Below are positions 50,215 through 58,378 of a stretch of 64,000 nucleotides of DNA, piece after piece. Source of the DNA: Lentzea nigeriaca. Its GTDB lineage: Bacteria > Actinomycetota > Actinomycetes > Mycobacteriales > Pseudonocardiaceae. Positions within the stretch are counted from its first letter, which is position 1. Every line of letters begins with the position of its first letter. A program made the position numbers and the translations under genes. The stretch covers positions 1,178,001 to 1,242,000 of the forward strand of contig NZ_JAFBCX010000001.1 in assembly GCF_016907955.1 (NCBI RefSeq). The letters are read 5' to 3'. Below the pieces are notes generated by a model. The model did no database searches. It was given only the letters and a program-made list of their open reading frames with translations, and was not told where the DNA came from.

Positions 50215-51063
50215 GTGGAACTGCCTGGTGACCCGCGCACGTGGCGGGAATTCCGTGCCGCTTTGAAACACCTCATGAAGAGGGCGGAGGTCACCGCGTT
50301 GGCGGTGGAGCGATTGTCCGTCGATTCCGAGGCACGGAGGCGGGGAGCCGAGAGCATCTCGGACGCCACGGTCGGGCGGAAAATCGCGGACAAAGATGAA
50401 GTCGTCGATGCGAGGGCGGTTCGCACGATCGTGGTCGTCTGCGGTCTGGCACTGGAACGCAGGGGCCGGACACCAGCCGACGTCGAGGTGTGGCTGCGGG
50501 CCCGCACGCGGCTGGTCGAGCAACCGGTCGAAGTCGTTCCCGCGGTGGCCGAAGTCGTTCCAGCGGTGACCGAACCGCCGCAACGGAAGATGCGCACGGG
50601 ATGGCTGGCCGCCGCGCTGGTGATCACGGTAGCCGGGGTCGCGGCCGCGTCGGCGGATCGGCCGCCGCACAAGCAGTCGTGTGCGAGACCGGACCAGGCG
50701 GCCGGGCCCGGGTTGTCGATGGGAGCGCCGGCGGCGGGCACGATCGTGCGGGGTGACTCGGTCGAGGCGAGCGGGACGGTCGAGCTGAAGCCGGGGGAGC
50801 GGCCACCGTGGTTGCTGCTGCACGCGATCGGTGCGTGCCGGTTCTACCTCGTGCAGCCGGTGGTCGTCGATGGCACGTCGTGGAAGAGCACGCTGTACGT
50901 CAATCCCGACGAGCGCGGGATGTACGGGGCTTACGTCGTGGTGGTCGGGGCTGCTGACGACGAGCGGTTCCACGAGCTGGCCGCGGCGGGTGGATCACCG
51001 TCCATCGAGCGGTTGCCGGAGGGCGCGCGTTCGGTGCACGTCACCGTGCGGTGTTGTTCCTAG
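50215..51063 (+). CDS. single-pass membrane protein with degenerate HTH-like N-terminus
   Basis: Unnamed 282-residue protein. Residues 10-95 resemble the XRE-like helical domain found at the start of many actinomycete proteins (WREFRAALKHLMKRAEVTAL and RTIVVVCGLALERRGR). One membrane helix is near 129-147 (GWLAAALVITVAGVAAASA). The outer ~130 residues form a beta-rich domain with two Cys (GACRFYL, TVRCCS). This suggests a one-component signal or cell-surface protein. GTG start, weak ribosome site. Divergent from the lectin gene. Function unknown. Confidence 0.72.
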   Translation: MELPGDPRTWREFRAALKHLMKRAEVTALAVERLSVDSEARRRGAESISDATVGRKIADKDEVVDARAVRTIVVVCGLALERRGRTPADVEVWLRARTRLVEQPVEVVPAVAEVVPAVTEPPQRKMRTGWLAAALVITVAGVAAASADRPPHKQSCARPDQAAGPGLSMGAPAAGTIVRGDSVEASGTVELKPGERPPWLLLHAIGACRFYLVQPVVVDGTSWKSTLYVNPDERGMYGAYVVVVGAADDERFHELAAAGGSPSIERLPEGARSVHVTVRCCS

Positions 51064-51182
51064 TGGTCAAGAGACTCCTGGCGGCCCCGTAACCGACGTG
51101 CGCTCGCAGGAACATCGGCAACGAGTTCGAGTGCACCACAGTTGGGTCGCTGGACCAGTCCGTCGTGCCGGTGGGGCAGCCT

Positions 51183-51779
51183 TCACGAGTCCAGGGCGTC
51201 GGCGATGCAGGCGAGGTAGAGCTTCAACGCGGCCCGTGGGTTTCGGACCGGCAACCCGGCTTCCTCGATCTTGCCCAGCCGGTAGATCAACGTGTTGCGA
51301 TGGATGCTCAACGCCGCCGCCGCGCGCACCAGGTTGAACCCGCTCTCGCACCACTGCACGGTCGTCGACCGCAGCACCGGCCAGTCGGGTTGCTCCCGCA
51401 ACGGGCCGATCAACGCGCGCACCAGCCGTGAACGCGCACCAGAGGCCGCCACGAGTTCGTGCACCCGCAGGTCGTCGATGTGCACGACGTGCGGCGAGCC
51501 CGGCAGCCGTGCCGCGAGGTACAGCGCGGTCGAAGCGTCCACATAGGAATCATGCAGCGCGGGCACGCCGCACGCCCGTCCGCCGACGCCGACCGAGCAC
51601 TCCAGGTCGATCGCTGGAATCGAGCCGCTGTCCTTGTGCAGCACCACGAACCGCCCGGATCCGCCGCGCCCGATCACGTCCTGCGGGTCGACGAACGCCT
51701 TCCGCAACCGGCGCAGCACCGACGAAGGCTCGGCCGAGGTCTCCACGACGGACTGGCGGCGGGTGGTGGCGATCGCCAA
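51183..51779 (-). pseudogene. 5'-truncated CdaR/PucR-type regulator
   Basis: The C-terminal part is a clear PucR/CdaR activator: HTH_30-type ending with FNLVRAAAALSIHRNTLIYR and LGKIEEAGLPVRNPRAALKL. Full-length members have about 370-400 residues with an N-terminal sugar-diacid sensor and a GGDEF-like middle; here only about 198 codons remain and the frame opens inside the middle domain (VDPQDVIGRGGSGRFVVLH). The first ~10 codons (MAIATTRRQ) are antisense of an oxidoreductase relic on the other strand, so the present ATG is probably not original. Confidence 0.7.
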
Positions 51780-52045
51780 GGCGAGCAGACACTACCTCGG
51801 GCCCTGGTTCGACGACCCCGACGACCCTGCCGCGCCGGATCCGGGACCCGTGGGTCGGCGGCCGGCCGTTCCTCGCCGACGGGCTGCCGGTGATCGACCG
51901 GACTCCGGTGCACGACAACGTGTTCGTGGCGACAGGGCACGGGATGCTCGGGGTGACGCTGGGACCGGCGACCGGGAAAGCGCTGGCGGAGTACTACCTC
52001 ACCGGACGGCGCCCGAATGTGCTGGACCCGTTCCGGTTCCGGTGA
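51750..52045 (+). pseudogene. relic of an FAD-dependent amino-acid-oxidase-like gene (C-terminus)
   Basis: Two plus-strand frames give the last part of a DadA-type FAD oxidoreductase: SRHYLGPWFDDPDDP in one frame, then after a shift near 51830 DPWVGGRPFLADGLPVIDRT and VFVATGHGMLGVTLGPATGK, ALAEYYLTGRRPNVLDPFRF in another. The G-H-G-M-L-G-x-T-L-G-P block is the FAD-binding end of the family. Everything upstream is gone; it abuts the truncated CdaR-type gene tail-on, so one deletion probably removed the front of both. Confidence 0.72.
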
Positions 52046-52139
52046 TCGGCTGAGCGGATGACCGTCGCGGGCTTGTTCGATGCCCGCGTGAATGGCTGCC
52101 CGGTGGTGGCCGCGCCGCTGGTCGGCCACGGCGGGTGGT

Positions 52140-52180
52140 ACGGCGCCTTCGCCCACCTCTGAGGTGGACGAAGGCGCCGT
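52140..52180. terminator. terminator of the GH15-GMC-decarboxylase operon
   Basis: Outer 12-bp stem ACGGCGCCTTCG / CGAAGGCGCCGT with an inner stem CCACCT / AGGTGG, 23 bases beyond the stop of the last operon gene. Confidence 0.82.
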
Positions 52181-52202
52181 TCCTCCCGGATCCGTCAGCC
52201 GG

Positions 52203-53858
52203 CTACTGGGTCTTCCAGTCCGCGTTGTCCGGAATCGATTTGCCGGGTACCAGGACCTCGATGAGGGACGGGCTGTTCGTGTTCGCCAGAGCGCCTTTCA
52301 GCGCGTCCTCGAGCTCCCCGTACGTGCCGGCCTTCCATCCCTGGCACCCGAACACCTCGGACAGCTTGCTGTAGTTCCACGGGTGCAGCGTGCAGGACGA
52401 GTAGAACGGCTTGTCGGTGTGGAAGACCGTTGAATCGGCAAGCCACTGTTCGACGCCGTAGACCCCGTTGTTGATGACGAAGATGATGGGGTCGAGCCCG
52501 AAGCGCGTCTGGGTCGAGAGGCATTGGGCGGTCATTTGGAAGCCGCCGTCACCGGAGAAGACCATGACCCGCTGATCGCTCTTCTTCGCCAGGCAGAGGC
52601 CCGTCGCGGCCGGTGCGATGTACCCGATCGACGAGTAGGACGATTGGGCGACGAACCCTCCTGGACTGGGCACGTCGAGCAGCAGGCTGCCGAAGTAGTT
52701 CATGCTCGGATCGCTGCCGACGATGGTCTTCTCGTCCACGTACCGTTGGATGAAGTCGTAGAATCCCTGGTAGGTGATCTCGTCGACCGGGCTCACGGCC
52801 GACGTCCCGCGAGCCGGCTTCTCCGGCACGTGCCGGACCCTCGGTGCGACCAGTTTCGCCAGTATTCCGTCGATCAGGTGCTCCAACGCGACCTGTCCGC
52901 CGAAATAGGTGCCGAACTTGACGGCGTCCAGCGACGCGAACGCCGTCTTGTCGAAGTCCGGTTCCCATCCCAACGAGTTGATGTCGGTCAGCCACACGCC
53001 GAGGGCGAGTATGAAATCGGACGTCTTGGCCAGCTCCGTGACGTCGGCCGACGACGCCTGGCCGTCGAGTACGCCGACGAACAGCGGATGATGCTCGGGA
53101 AGCACGGCCTTGCTCATGAGTTCCGTGACGAACGGGACGTTCAGTCGCTGGATCAGGCTCAGGGTCTGCTGTTGCAGCCCGAGCCGGTCGATCTCCACGC
53201 CTACCCAGATCAGGGGGTTCTCGGCGTTTTCGAGTGCTGCGCAGATCTGGGCGACCGACTGTTCGAGACTGGTCTCGTCCGAGAGGATCCTGGCGGGCTG
53301 CAGAACGCCCCTCGGCGGCTCGCACTCCAGGTCGATCATGTCCTGGAGCAGCTCCACGTAGATCGGACGACGTTCGCTCATGCACTGGGTCAGCGCATAG
53401 TCGATCACCAACGGTGCGAGGACGGGGTTGTCGACTCGGACGGTGGCGACGGTGATGTGCTCGAACGACTGGAGATCCGTTTCGCGTCCGCTGATGAAGT
53501 GATGCGAGCTGAATCCGGTCTGCTCGAAGGTGAGAGTCTTCTTGATGCTCGGTGTGCCGTTGATCAACACGAGCGGCACCTTCTCGACGTAGGCGCCCGC
53601 GACGGCGTTCACGGCGCACAACGCGCCCGCGGAGTAGGTGACGCACAGGGCCCCGATGCCCTTCAGTCGCGCGTAGCCGTCCGCCGCGTAGCCGGCATTC
53701 ACCTCGTTGACTTCTTCGACGATCTCGATGTCGCTCGGTGTGACGTACCGGTTCAACCATTCTATCGAATAGTCGCCCGCGATGGAGAACAGGTGCTCCA
53801 GCCCTAGTTGGCGTAGCCGGTCCACCAGGTACTGCCCCACGGTGTATCCCTTGTGCAT
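52203..53858 (-). CDS. ThDP-dependent 2-oxo-acid decarboxylase
   Basis: Pyruvate/indolepyruvate-decarboxylase-type enzyme of 551 residues. The PYR domain has the catalytic Glu in EVNEVNAGYAADGYAR; the middle domain follows; the PP domain has the ThDP motif GDGGFQMTAQCLSTQTRFGL...INN. SHHFISG fits the paired His (HH) seen in pyruvate/phenylpyruvate decarboxylases, favouring a non-oxidative decarboxylase over acetolactate synthase. ATG at 53858 with GAAGG. Last gene of the eight-gene operon, 17 bases after the MBL gene; its 2-keto acid is probably made by the upstream enzymes. Confidence 0.9.
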   Translation of the reverse strand: MHKGYTVGQYLVDRLRQLGLEHLFSIAGDYSIEWLNRYVTPSDIEIVEEVNEVNAGYAADGYARLKGIGALCVTYSAGALCAVNAVAGAYVEKVPLVLINGTPSIKKTLTFEQTGFSSHHFISGRETDLQSFEHITVATVRVDNPVLAPLVIDYALTQCMSERRPIYVELLQDMIDLECEPPRGVLQPARILSDETSLEQSVAQICAALENAENPLIWVGVEIDRLGLQQQTLSLIQRLNVPFVTELMSKAVLPEHHPLFVGVLDGQASSADVTELAKTSDFILALGVWLTDINSLGWEPDFDKTAFASLDAVKFGTYFGGQVALEHLIDGILAKLVAPRVRHVPEKPARGTSAVSPVDEITYQGFYDFIQRYVDEKTIVGSDPSMNYFGSLLLDVPSPGGFVAQSSYSSIGYIAPAATGLCLAKKSDQRVMVFSGDGGFQMTAQCLSTQTRFGLDPIIFVINNGVYGVEQWLADSTVFHTDKPFYSSCTLHPWNYSKLSEVFGCQGWKAGTYGELEDALKGALANTNSPSLIEVLVPGKSIPDNADWKTQ

Positions 53859-53875
53859 GGCCGACACCTTCGCAG

Positions 53876-54703
53876 TCAGTAGTCGCTCGCATTGCCGAAC
53901 AGCCGGGGTAGGTAGATGTCGAATATCCCCGGGCACTTGCGCTCGGGATACCGCTGAAGCAGGAAACTCTTGAAGGCGTCGCCGGTCAGCCCGTCGCCGA
54001 TTGCCTGGCGCGCGGCCAGTAGGTACTCGATGTTGCGGGCGACCTCGTTCTTGTCTGCCGGCAGGCCGTGGCCCGGAAGGAACAGGTCGTAGTCCTCCAG
54101 CAGCATTTCCTGGAGGACCGCGATCCAGTGGCCCATGTCCTTGGACAGGTACAGGTGGGTGCCGCTGTAGACCAGGTCCTGGGCGAAATACACTCCCAGG
54201 TCGGGCAGCTTGATGGTGAGATGGAAGTCGGTTTCGGTATCTGTCACCAGATCGAAGACGTACCTCACCCCGTCGATCGTCTCGTCTCCAGGACTGACGA
54301 CCTGTTCGGGCACCACCACTCGGCCGGGAACGAGGTTGCCGAGTTTCCAGTGGTCACTCAGCGAGTCTTCTCCGTGTTCCTTGATGAAGCTCATCGTCTC
54401 GGTCAGCGCGTAGGCGGTGACGTCGCTGAACCCAACGCCCAGGCCGAACCAGTGGTCAGGGTGCCGGTGGGAGACGTAGAGCCGGTCTATCGGCTTGCCG
54501 AGACTGTCCGCGTAGTCCCGGAAGGCCCTCGCGTAGGGAACCAGGAACTGTGCGTCGACGAGGACGAGCTTGTTCTTGGTTTCGATGATGTGTGTGGCGT
54601 TCGCGATGTTGCCGTACGTGAAGGACGAGATGAACGAGTGAATGCGGACGTCACCCGTCTGCTTCGCGACGATGGCGATCGGTTCTGATGTTTGGGGCAG
54701 CAT
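53876..54703 (-). CDS. MBL-fold metallo-hydrolase
   Basis: Zinc hydrolase of 275 residues. Metal motif SHRHPDHWFG (H-x-H-x-D-H) with later ligands in FAQDLVYSG and LPGHGLP. No signal peptide. The end SDY is 17 bases from the decarboxylase start. In this operon it could open a lactone or cleave a thioester or 1,3-diketone intermediate; no direct evidence. It differs clearly from the MBL protein at 16524. Confidence 0.88.
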   Translation of the reverse strand: MLPQTSEPIAIVAKQTGDVRIHSFISSFTYGNIANATHIIETKNKLVLVDAQFLVPYARAFRDYADSLGKPIDRLYVSHRHPDHWFGLGVGFSDVTAYALTETMSFIKEHGEDSLSDHWKLGNLVPGRVVVPEQVVSPGDETIDGVRYVFDLVTDTETDFHLTIKLPDLGVYFAQDLVYSGTHLYLSKDMGHWIAVLQEMLLEDYDLFLPGHGLPADKNEVARNIEYLLAARQAIGDGLTGDAFKSFLLQRYPERKCPGIFDIYLPRLFGNASDY

Positions 54704-54762
54704 TCGTGGGCCTTCCCGACGTCATGGCGAGATGTGGCTCGGGGTCCATCAGGAAGTTCGGC

Positions 54763-55803
54763 CTAGGTGGCGGCCTGGCGCGACCGGTCGGAGCGGACTC
54801 GAGCGGAAGTCGTGATCCGGTCCTGCAGTTCCTTGAACGCGGCCGCGGCGACGTCGTAGGCGCTGTCGGCGTTGGGCGACGGGTCGTCCTCGCCCGGCCG
54901 CCAGAAGCGCCGGCGGGCCATTCGCATGGAGCTGTCGAACGGCGGGATCGCGTTGAACACCTCGACCAGGTACGGGCCGCGATAGACGGGCTCGATCTCG
55001 TTCAGGATGGTGTTCCACGGGATCCAGCTGTCCTGCACGGCACCCCGATCGGGTGCGGAGATGTGCACGTAGTAGAGCCGGCCCCGCTGTGCGGCTCGGG
55101 CGACGTTGGCCCTGAAGACCGATGGACCCTGGCTTTCCATGACGACCTGCGCGGTGTCGATCGTCACGCCACACCGCGTGCGGCCGAGCTCATCGAGGAA
55201 GTCCAGCACCTCCGAGACCATGTTGGGCGGAGGTGTCTCCCAGCTCTTGACCGGCTCGATGGCCAGCTTCACTTCTTTCGTCTCGGCGTACTCCGCCAGG
55301 TCCTCGAAGACGGAGCGCGCCGAGTGATAGCGGGACCTCATCCAGTCCAGGAGCGCGTCGCTCCACAACGGCTCGTTCGCATCCGTGACCGGGAAGACGC
55401 CGTAGGGGTAGAGGAACGGCCCGGACATGATCGAGTCGCCGCCCAGGACGCGGGTGATGTCGACGCGTGACTTGAGGTAGGCGAGAGCCTGCTTACGCTG
55501 TTCCGGATAGGGCGAAGTCGGGTCGAAGGTGCGCGTGGTCCCGACATTGGTCGTGAACTTCACGTCCTTCAGGCCCGCCTTGTCGAATGCCTTCTTGAGG
55601 CCGACATAGCTTTTGACCTCGAGCTTGTGGTCGACGGTCGCGGGCTGGGAGGCGATGTGCAGGTCGAAGCCGTCGTACCCCATGTCGGTGAGGGTTTTCA
55701 GATGATTGACCAGTATCTTGGTGTAACCGGAGTCCTCCGGCCTCAGATCGGCCGTGAACATGAAGAAGCTGAAGAACACGTCTCGCTTGAACGGTGCGTT
55801 CAT
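54763..55803 (-). CDS. sugar-phosphate isomerase/epimerase-like TIM-barrel enzyme
   Basis: TIM-barrel protein of 346 residues in the AP-endonuclease-2/xylose-isomerase-like superfamily. Metal ligands are likely in VKLAIEPVKS (Glu), GVTIDTAQVV (Asp), YYVHISAPD (His) and YLVEVFNA (Glu). Family members isomerise keto sugars, dehydrate inososes or cleave 3-keto-glycosides. It is followed by the MBL gene and preceded, 36 bases upstream, by a second enzyme of the same superfamily. Confidence 0.87.
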   Translation of the reverse strand: MNAPFKRDVFFSFFMFTADLRPEDSGYTKILVNHLKTLTDMGYDGFDLHIASQPATVDHKLEVKSYVGLKKAFDKAGLKDVKFTTNVGTTRTFDPTSPYPEQRKQALAYLKSRVDITRVLGGDSIMSGPFLYPYGVFPVTDANEPLWSDALLDWMRSRYHSARSVFEDLAEYAETKEVKLAIEPVKSWETPPPNMVSEVLDFLDELGRTRCGVTIDTAQVVMESQGPSVFRANVARAAQRGRLYYVHISAPDRGAVQDSWIPWNTILNEIEPVYRGPYLVEVFNAIPPFDSSMRMARRRFWRPGEDDPSPNADSAYDVAAAAFKELQDRITTSARVRSDRSRQAAT

Positions 55804-55839
55804 TCCTGCTTACCTCGCAGTTCTGCGATCGGGAATTCT

Positions 55840-56766
55840 TTACCAGCCGAGGACGTCGGCCAGGTAGCCGCGGGCCGTCTTGGCGTACTCGAGCGGGATG
55901 GCCTTGTTCGGGTCCTGCTCGGCTTCCACCACGAGCCATCCGCGATAGTCGACGTCGGCCAGCACCTCGAGGATCGGCCGGAAGTCGATCGCGCCCTGTG
56001 GGTCTCCTGGCACCGTGAAGACACCGAGCTCGACGGCCTCCTGGAACGACAGGCCTTCGTCACGGACCTGGCTCACGACCTCGGGCCGGACGTTCTTCAG
56101 GTGGACGTGGCCGATGCGGTCGGCGTGTGCCTGGGCCAGGTCGAGCGCGTCGTCGACGTCGCCGGCGAAGGCGATGTGCCCGGTGTCGAGCAGCAGGTGC
56201 ACCAGGGCCGGATCGGTCGAAGCCATCAGCCGGTCGACGTCGGCCATGGTCATGACGCCGGTACCCATGTGGTGGTGATAGCTGAGTTTCATCCCGGCCG
56301 AGTGGGCGATCTTGCCGAGCTCCTCCAGACCGGACGTCAGGTGGTCCCACTGGGCGTCGGTGAGAACCGGGCGGTTGGCGAACACGTCGACGGGGAGCAG
56401 GTGCGACGACGCTCCGAACTCGGCCACGACCAACTCGGTCCCGCCGAGCGCCCTGATGTGGGCCAGCGTCTCCTCGAAGGCGGCGATCGTCTTGTGCCGC
56501 ATCTTTTTGATCGTGAAGTACGTGCTCGTCCAGGGCTCCGACACGCGCAGGCCGCGGAGATCGAGAGCGGCCTTGAGCTCGGTGGCGTCCGAGGGGTACT
56601 TGTGCCCGATGCTGCAGCCCTGGAAGCCGGCGAGCGCCATCTCGCTCACGGCCTGGCCGAAGGAGATGCCGGCGTCGATGGTGGGGAAGTCGTCGTTCCA
56701 CCACAGGGTGCAGCAAACCCCGAGCTTCACCTTGTCCGGGCTGAGCCGATCACCTAGTCGTGTCAT
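55840..56766 (-). CDS. IolE-like TIM-barrel dehydratase/isomerase
   Basis: TIM-barrel enzyme of 308 residues resembling myo-inosose-2 dehydratase (IolE). Blocks: KLGVCCTLWWNDDFP at the N-terminus, LSYHHHMGTGVMT (the HHH block typical of IolE), VHLLLDTGHIAFAGD, IGHVHLKNVRP and WLVVEAEQDP, which carry the metal-binding Glu, Asp, His and Glu. ATG at 56766 overlaps the stop of the small-subunit gene (ATGA). With a GMC oxidase upstream it could dehydrate a keto-cyclitol or eliminate an aglycone from a keto-glycoside. Confidence 0.88.
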   Translation of the reverse strand: MTRLGDRLSPDKVKLGVCCTLWWNDDFPTIDAGISFGQAVSEMALAGFQGCSIGHKYPSDATELKAALDLRGLRVSEPWTSTYFTIKKMRHKTIAAFEETLAHIRALGGTELVVAEFGASSHLLPVDVFANRPVLTDAQWDHLTSGLEELGKIAHSAGMKLSYHHHMGTGVMTMADVDRLMASTDPALVHLLLDTGHIAFAGDVDDALDLAQAHADRIGHVHLKNVRPEVVSQVRDEGLSFQEAVELGVFTVPGDPQGAIDFRPILEVLADVDYRGWLVVEAEQDPNKAIPLEYAKTARGYLADVLGW

Positions 56767-57272
56767 TTGCCTGCTCTTTTCAGATAGCGTTCCTCGATGC
56801 GGGGTGGCTGAGCCCACGAGCCGTAGCCGGGCGCCTTGGCACCTGGCGGATTGGCCCCGATGGCAGGCCACAGCAGCCCCTCCTGGTAGGAGGCGGCGGT
56901 GACGGTCGAGGTTTCGGCTGCGGCGCGGGCGCCGTTGCGGTCGGTCCACTCGGGAGGCAGCCCGTACCACATCCCGGCGTACCAGAGCTTGATCACATTG
57001 CGGGCCACCGGGCCCAGGGTGTCGTCGCTCAAGATCCGGTGGCGCAGGGCCCGGTCGAGCAGGGTCCGGTCACAGGTTCCGGCATCACGGGTCGCGTCTG
57101 CCCTCGCCAGCCGGTGGGCGGCCAGGAGGTCGGCGAAGATCTCGTCGCCGCAGGCTGCCCGCACTTTGGCCAGGTAGTGGTGGGCCAGACCGGTGCCGAG
57201 CAGTTCGGTCTCCCGGAATGCGGTGAGGTCGACCGACAGGTGCAGGAACCGCTCGAACGACCGGGCGGTCAC
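56763..57272 (-). CDS. FAD-linked sugar/polyol dehydrogenase small subunit
   Basis: Protein of 169 residues in the sorbitol-dehydrogenase/gluconate-dehydrogenase small-subunit family: FLHLSVDLTAFRETELLGTG at the start, LLDRALRHRILSDDTLGPVA, and the conserved NVIKLWYAGMWYGLPPEW. Such subunits chaperone and escort a GMC flavoprotein, often through a Tat signal; here no Tat signal is seen. GTG at 57272 overlaps the ferritin-like gene stop (GTGA). Partner is the GMC enzyme encoded at 58375. Confidence 0.85.
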   Translation of the reverse strand: MTARSFERFLHLSVDLTAFRETELLGTGLAHHYLAKVRAACGDEIFADLLAAHRLARADATRDAGTCDRTLLDRALRHRILSDDTLGPVARNVIKLWYAGMWYGLPPEWTDRNGARAAAETSTVTAASYQEGLLWPAIGANPPGAKAPGYGSWAQPPRIEERYLKRAGK

Positions 57273-58378
57273 CGCGGCACCGCCTGGGCCACCTCGCCGG
57301 TCGCGAGAGAAGCGTGCTGATCGGACCCGGCAGGGGCGGGGATCTCGAAGGTGGGAGCGGCGTGGAGCCAGTCGCTGCCCGGCAGGGGATTGCGCATCAG
57401 TTGGTTGATCTTGTCGCGCAGGCGGAACATGTACCAGACGGCGTCCTGCAGAAGGGTCGGCTCCCCGTTGAACGCCTCGGTGAGCAGGGCGAGGAAGACG
57501 CCGTAGTCGACGTTGAACTGCCGGGCGGTGTCGGCGAGCTCTCCCGGCGGGTAGTCGGCCAGCCGAGCACTCACCTTCACCTGGTAGACGTCGTCCCAGG
57601 TGATGCTGAGCGGTGGCCCAGAGGGCGCGTCGGGCTGGTCGCCCACCTGGTAGTAGCGGCCGAGCTGCAGCTGCCGGAACCGGTAGTAGTGGGCCAACTC
57701 GCCGTCGTCGTCGTACAGGCCTGAATCGAGGCCCTCGCCCTGGTCGGCGATGAACTGGAGCGCCCACCGCGCCGAGTCCAGGTCGGTGACGGGTTTCAGC
57801 ACACCGCCGCCGGAGTAGAAGGCCTCTGGCCCCACCTGCCGGGCCGGGTTCCCGCAGAAGAGCCCTGGGTCGGCGGCCGCCACCTTCTCGAGCCCTTCGA
57901 TGATCTCCGCGTAGAACTCGCCGATGCTGTAGAAGCGCATCCCCTCGACCGTCGGGCTGGACACCAGGAGCGTCTTCGCGCTGTCCGCTGCCGGCACCAG
58001 CCGTGAGCTCGCACCGTGAGCCGTGCCCGGCCGCTCGATCTTGCAGAACGTCTCCACCGCCTCGGGGGAGAAGGGCCGCAGGTCGACGGTGAAGTCGTCC
58101 TCCCCGTCCGGCAGGTAGGCCGGGTAGGACGGGACGAAGCCGGGGCGGGTCAGGTCGGGCGTCCCGCCGATGGCGTTCAGCACGTTCGCGGCGAGGGTCA
58201 GGTGCAGCATCTCCTCCACCGCGACCACCCGGATGATGTGGGCGGCGTCGGAGTTCGTGTTGGGGTGGATGGAGTAGTACGCGGTCAGGTACGGGGGGAT
58301 GGTCGCGTGCTCGAGTGCCATTGCCGTGTGCAGGTAGCTGATCAGGTCGTCACGGTTGGCGATGGTCGGCGCGGTCAC
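57269..58378 (-). CDS. VioB-like ferritin-fold protein
   Basis: Protein of 369 residues with a ferritin-like di-iron-type helical domain of the kind fused to VioB/RebD imine-dimer synthases. Helix 1 has MALEHATIPPYLTAYYS, helix 2 VAVEEMLHLTLAANVLNAIG, later helices EFYAEIIEGLEKV; the Glu and E-x-x-H residues could bind metal. The VioB haem domain is absent. Such stand-alone proteins occur beside GMC oxidases in actinomycetes; the reaction is unknown. GTG start overlaps the GMC stop. Confidence 0.85.
   Translation of the reverse strand: MTAPTIANRDDLISYLHTAMALEHATIPPYLTAYYSIHPNTNSDAAHIIRVVAVEEMLHLTLAANVLNAIGGTPDLTRPGFVPSYPAYLPDGEDDFTVDLRPFSPEAVETFCKIERPGTAHGASSRLVPAADSAKTLLVSSPTVEGMRFYSIGEFYAEIIEGLEKVAAADPGLFCGNPARQVGPEAFYSGGGVLKPVTDLDSARWALQFIADQGEGLDSGLYDDDGELAHYYRFRQLQLGRYYQVGDQPDAPSGPPLSITWDDVYQVKVSARLADYPPGELADTARQFNVDYGVFLALLTEAFNGEPTLLQDAVWYMFRLRDKINQLMRNPLPGSDWLHAAPTFEIPAPAGSDQHASLATGEVAQAVPR

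Noticed and set aside
52203-53858. Acetolactate synthase or IolD assignment for the ThDP enzyme
   Set aside because: The paired His stretch (SHHFISG) and length fit a non-oxidative 2-oxo-acid decarboxylase better, and no small regulatory subunit is present.
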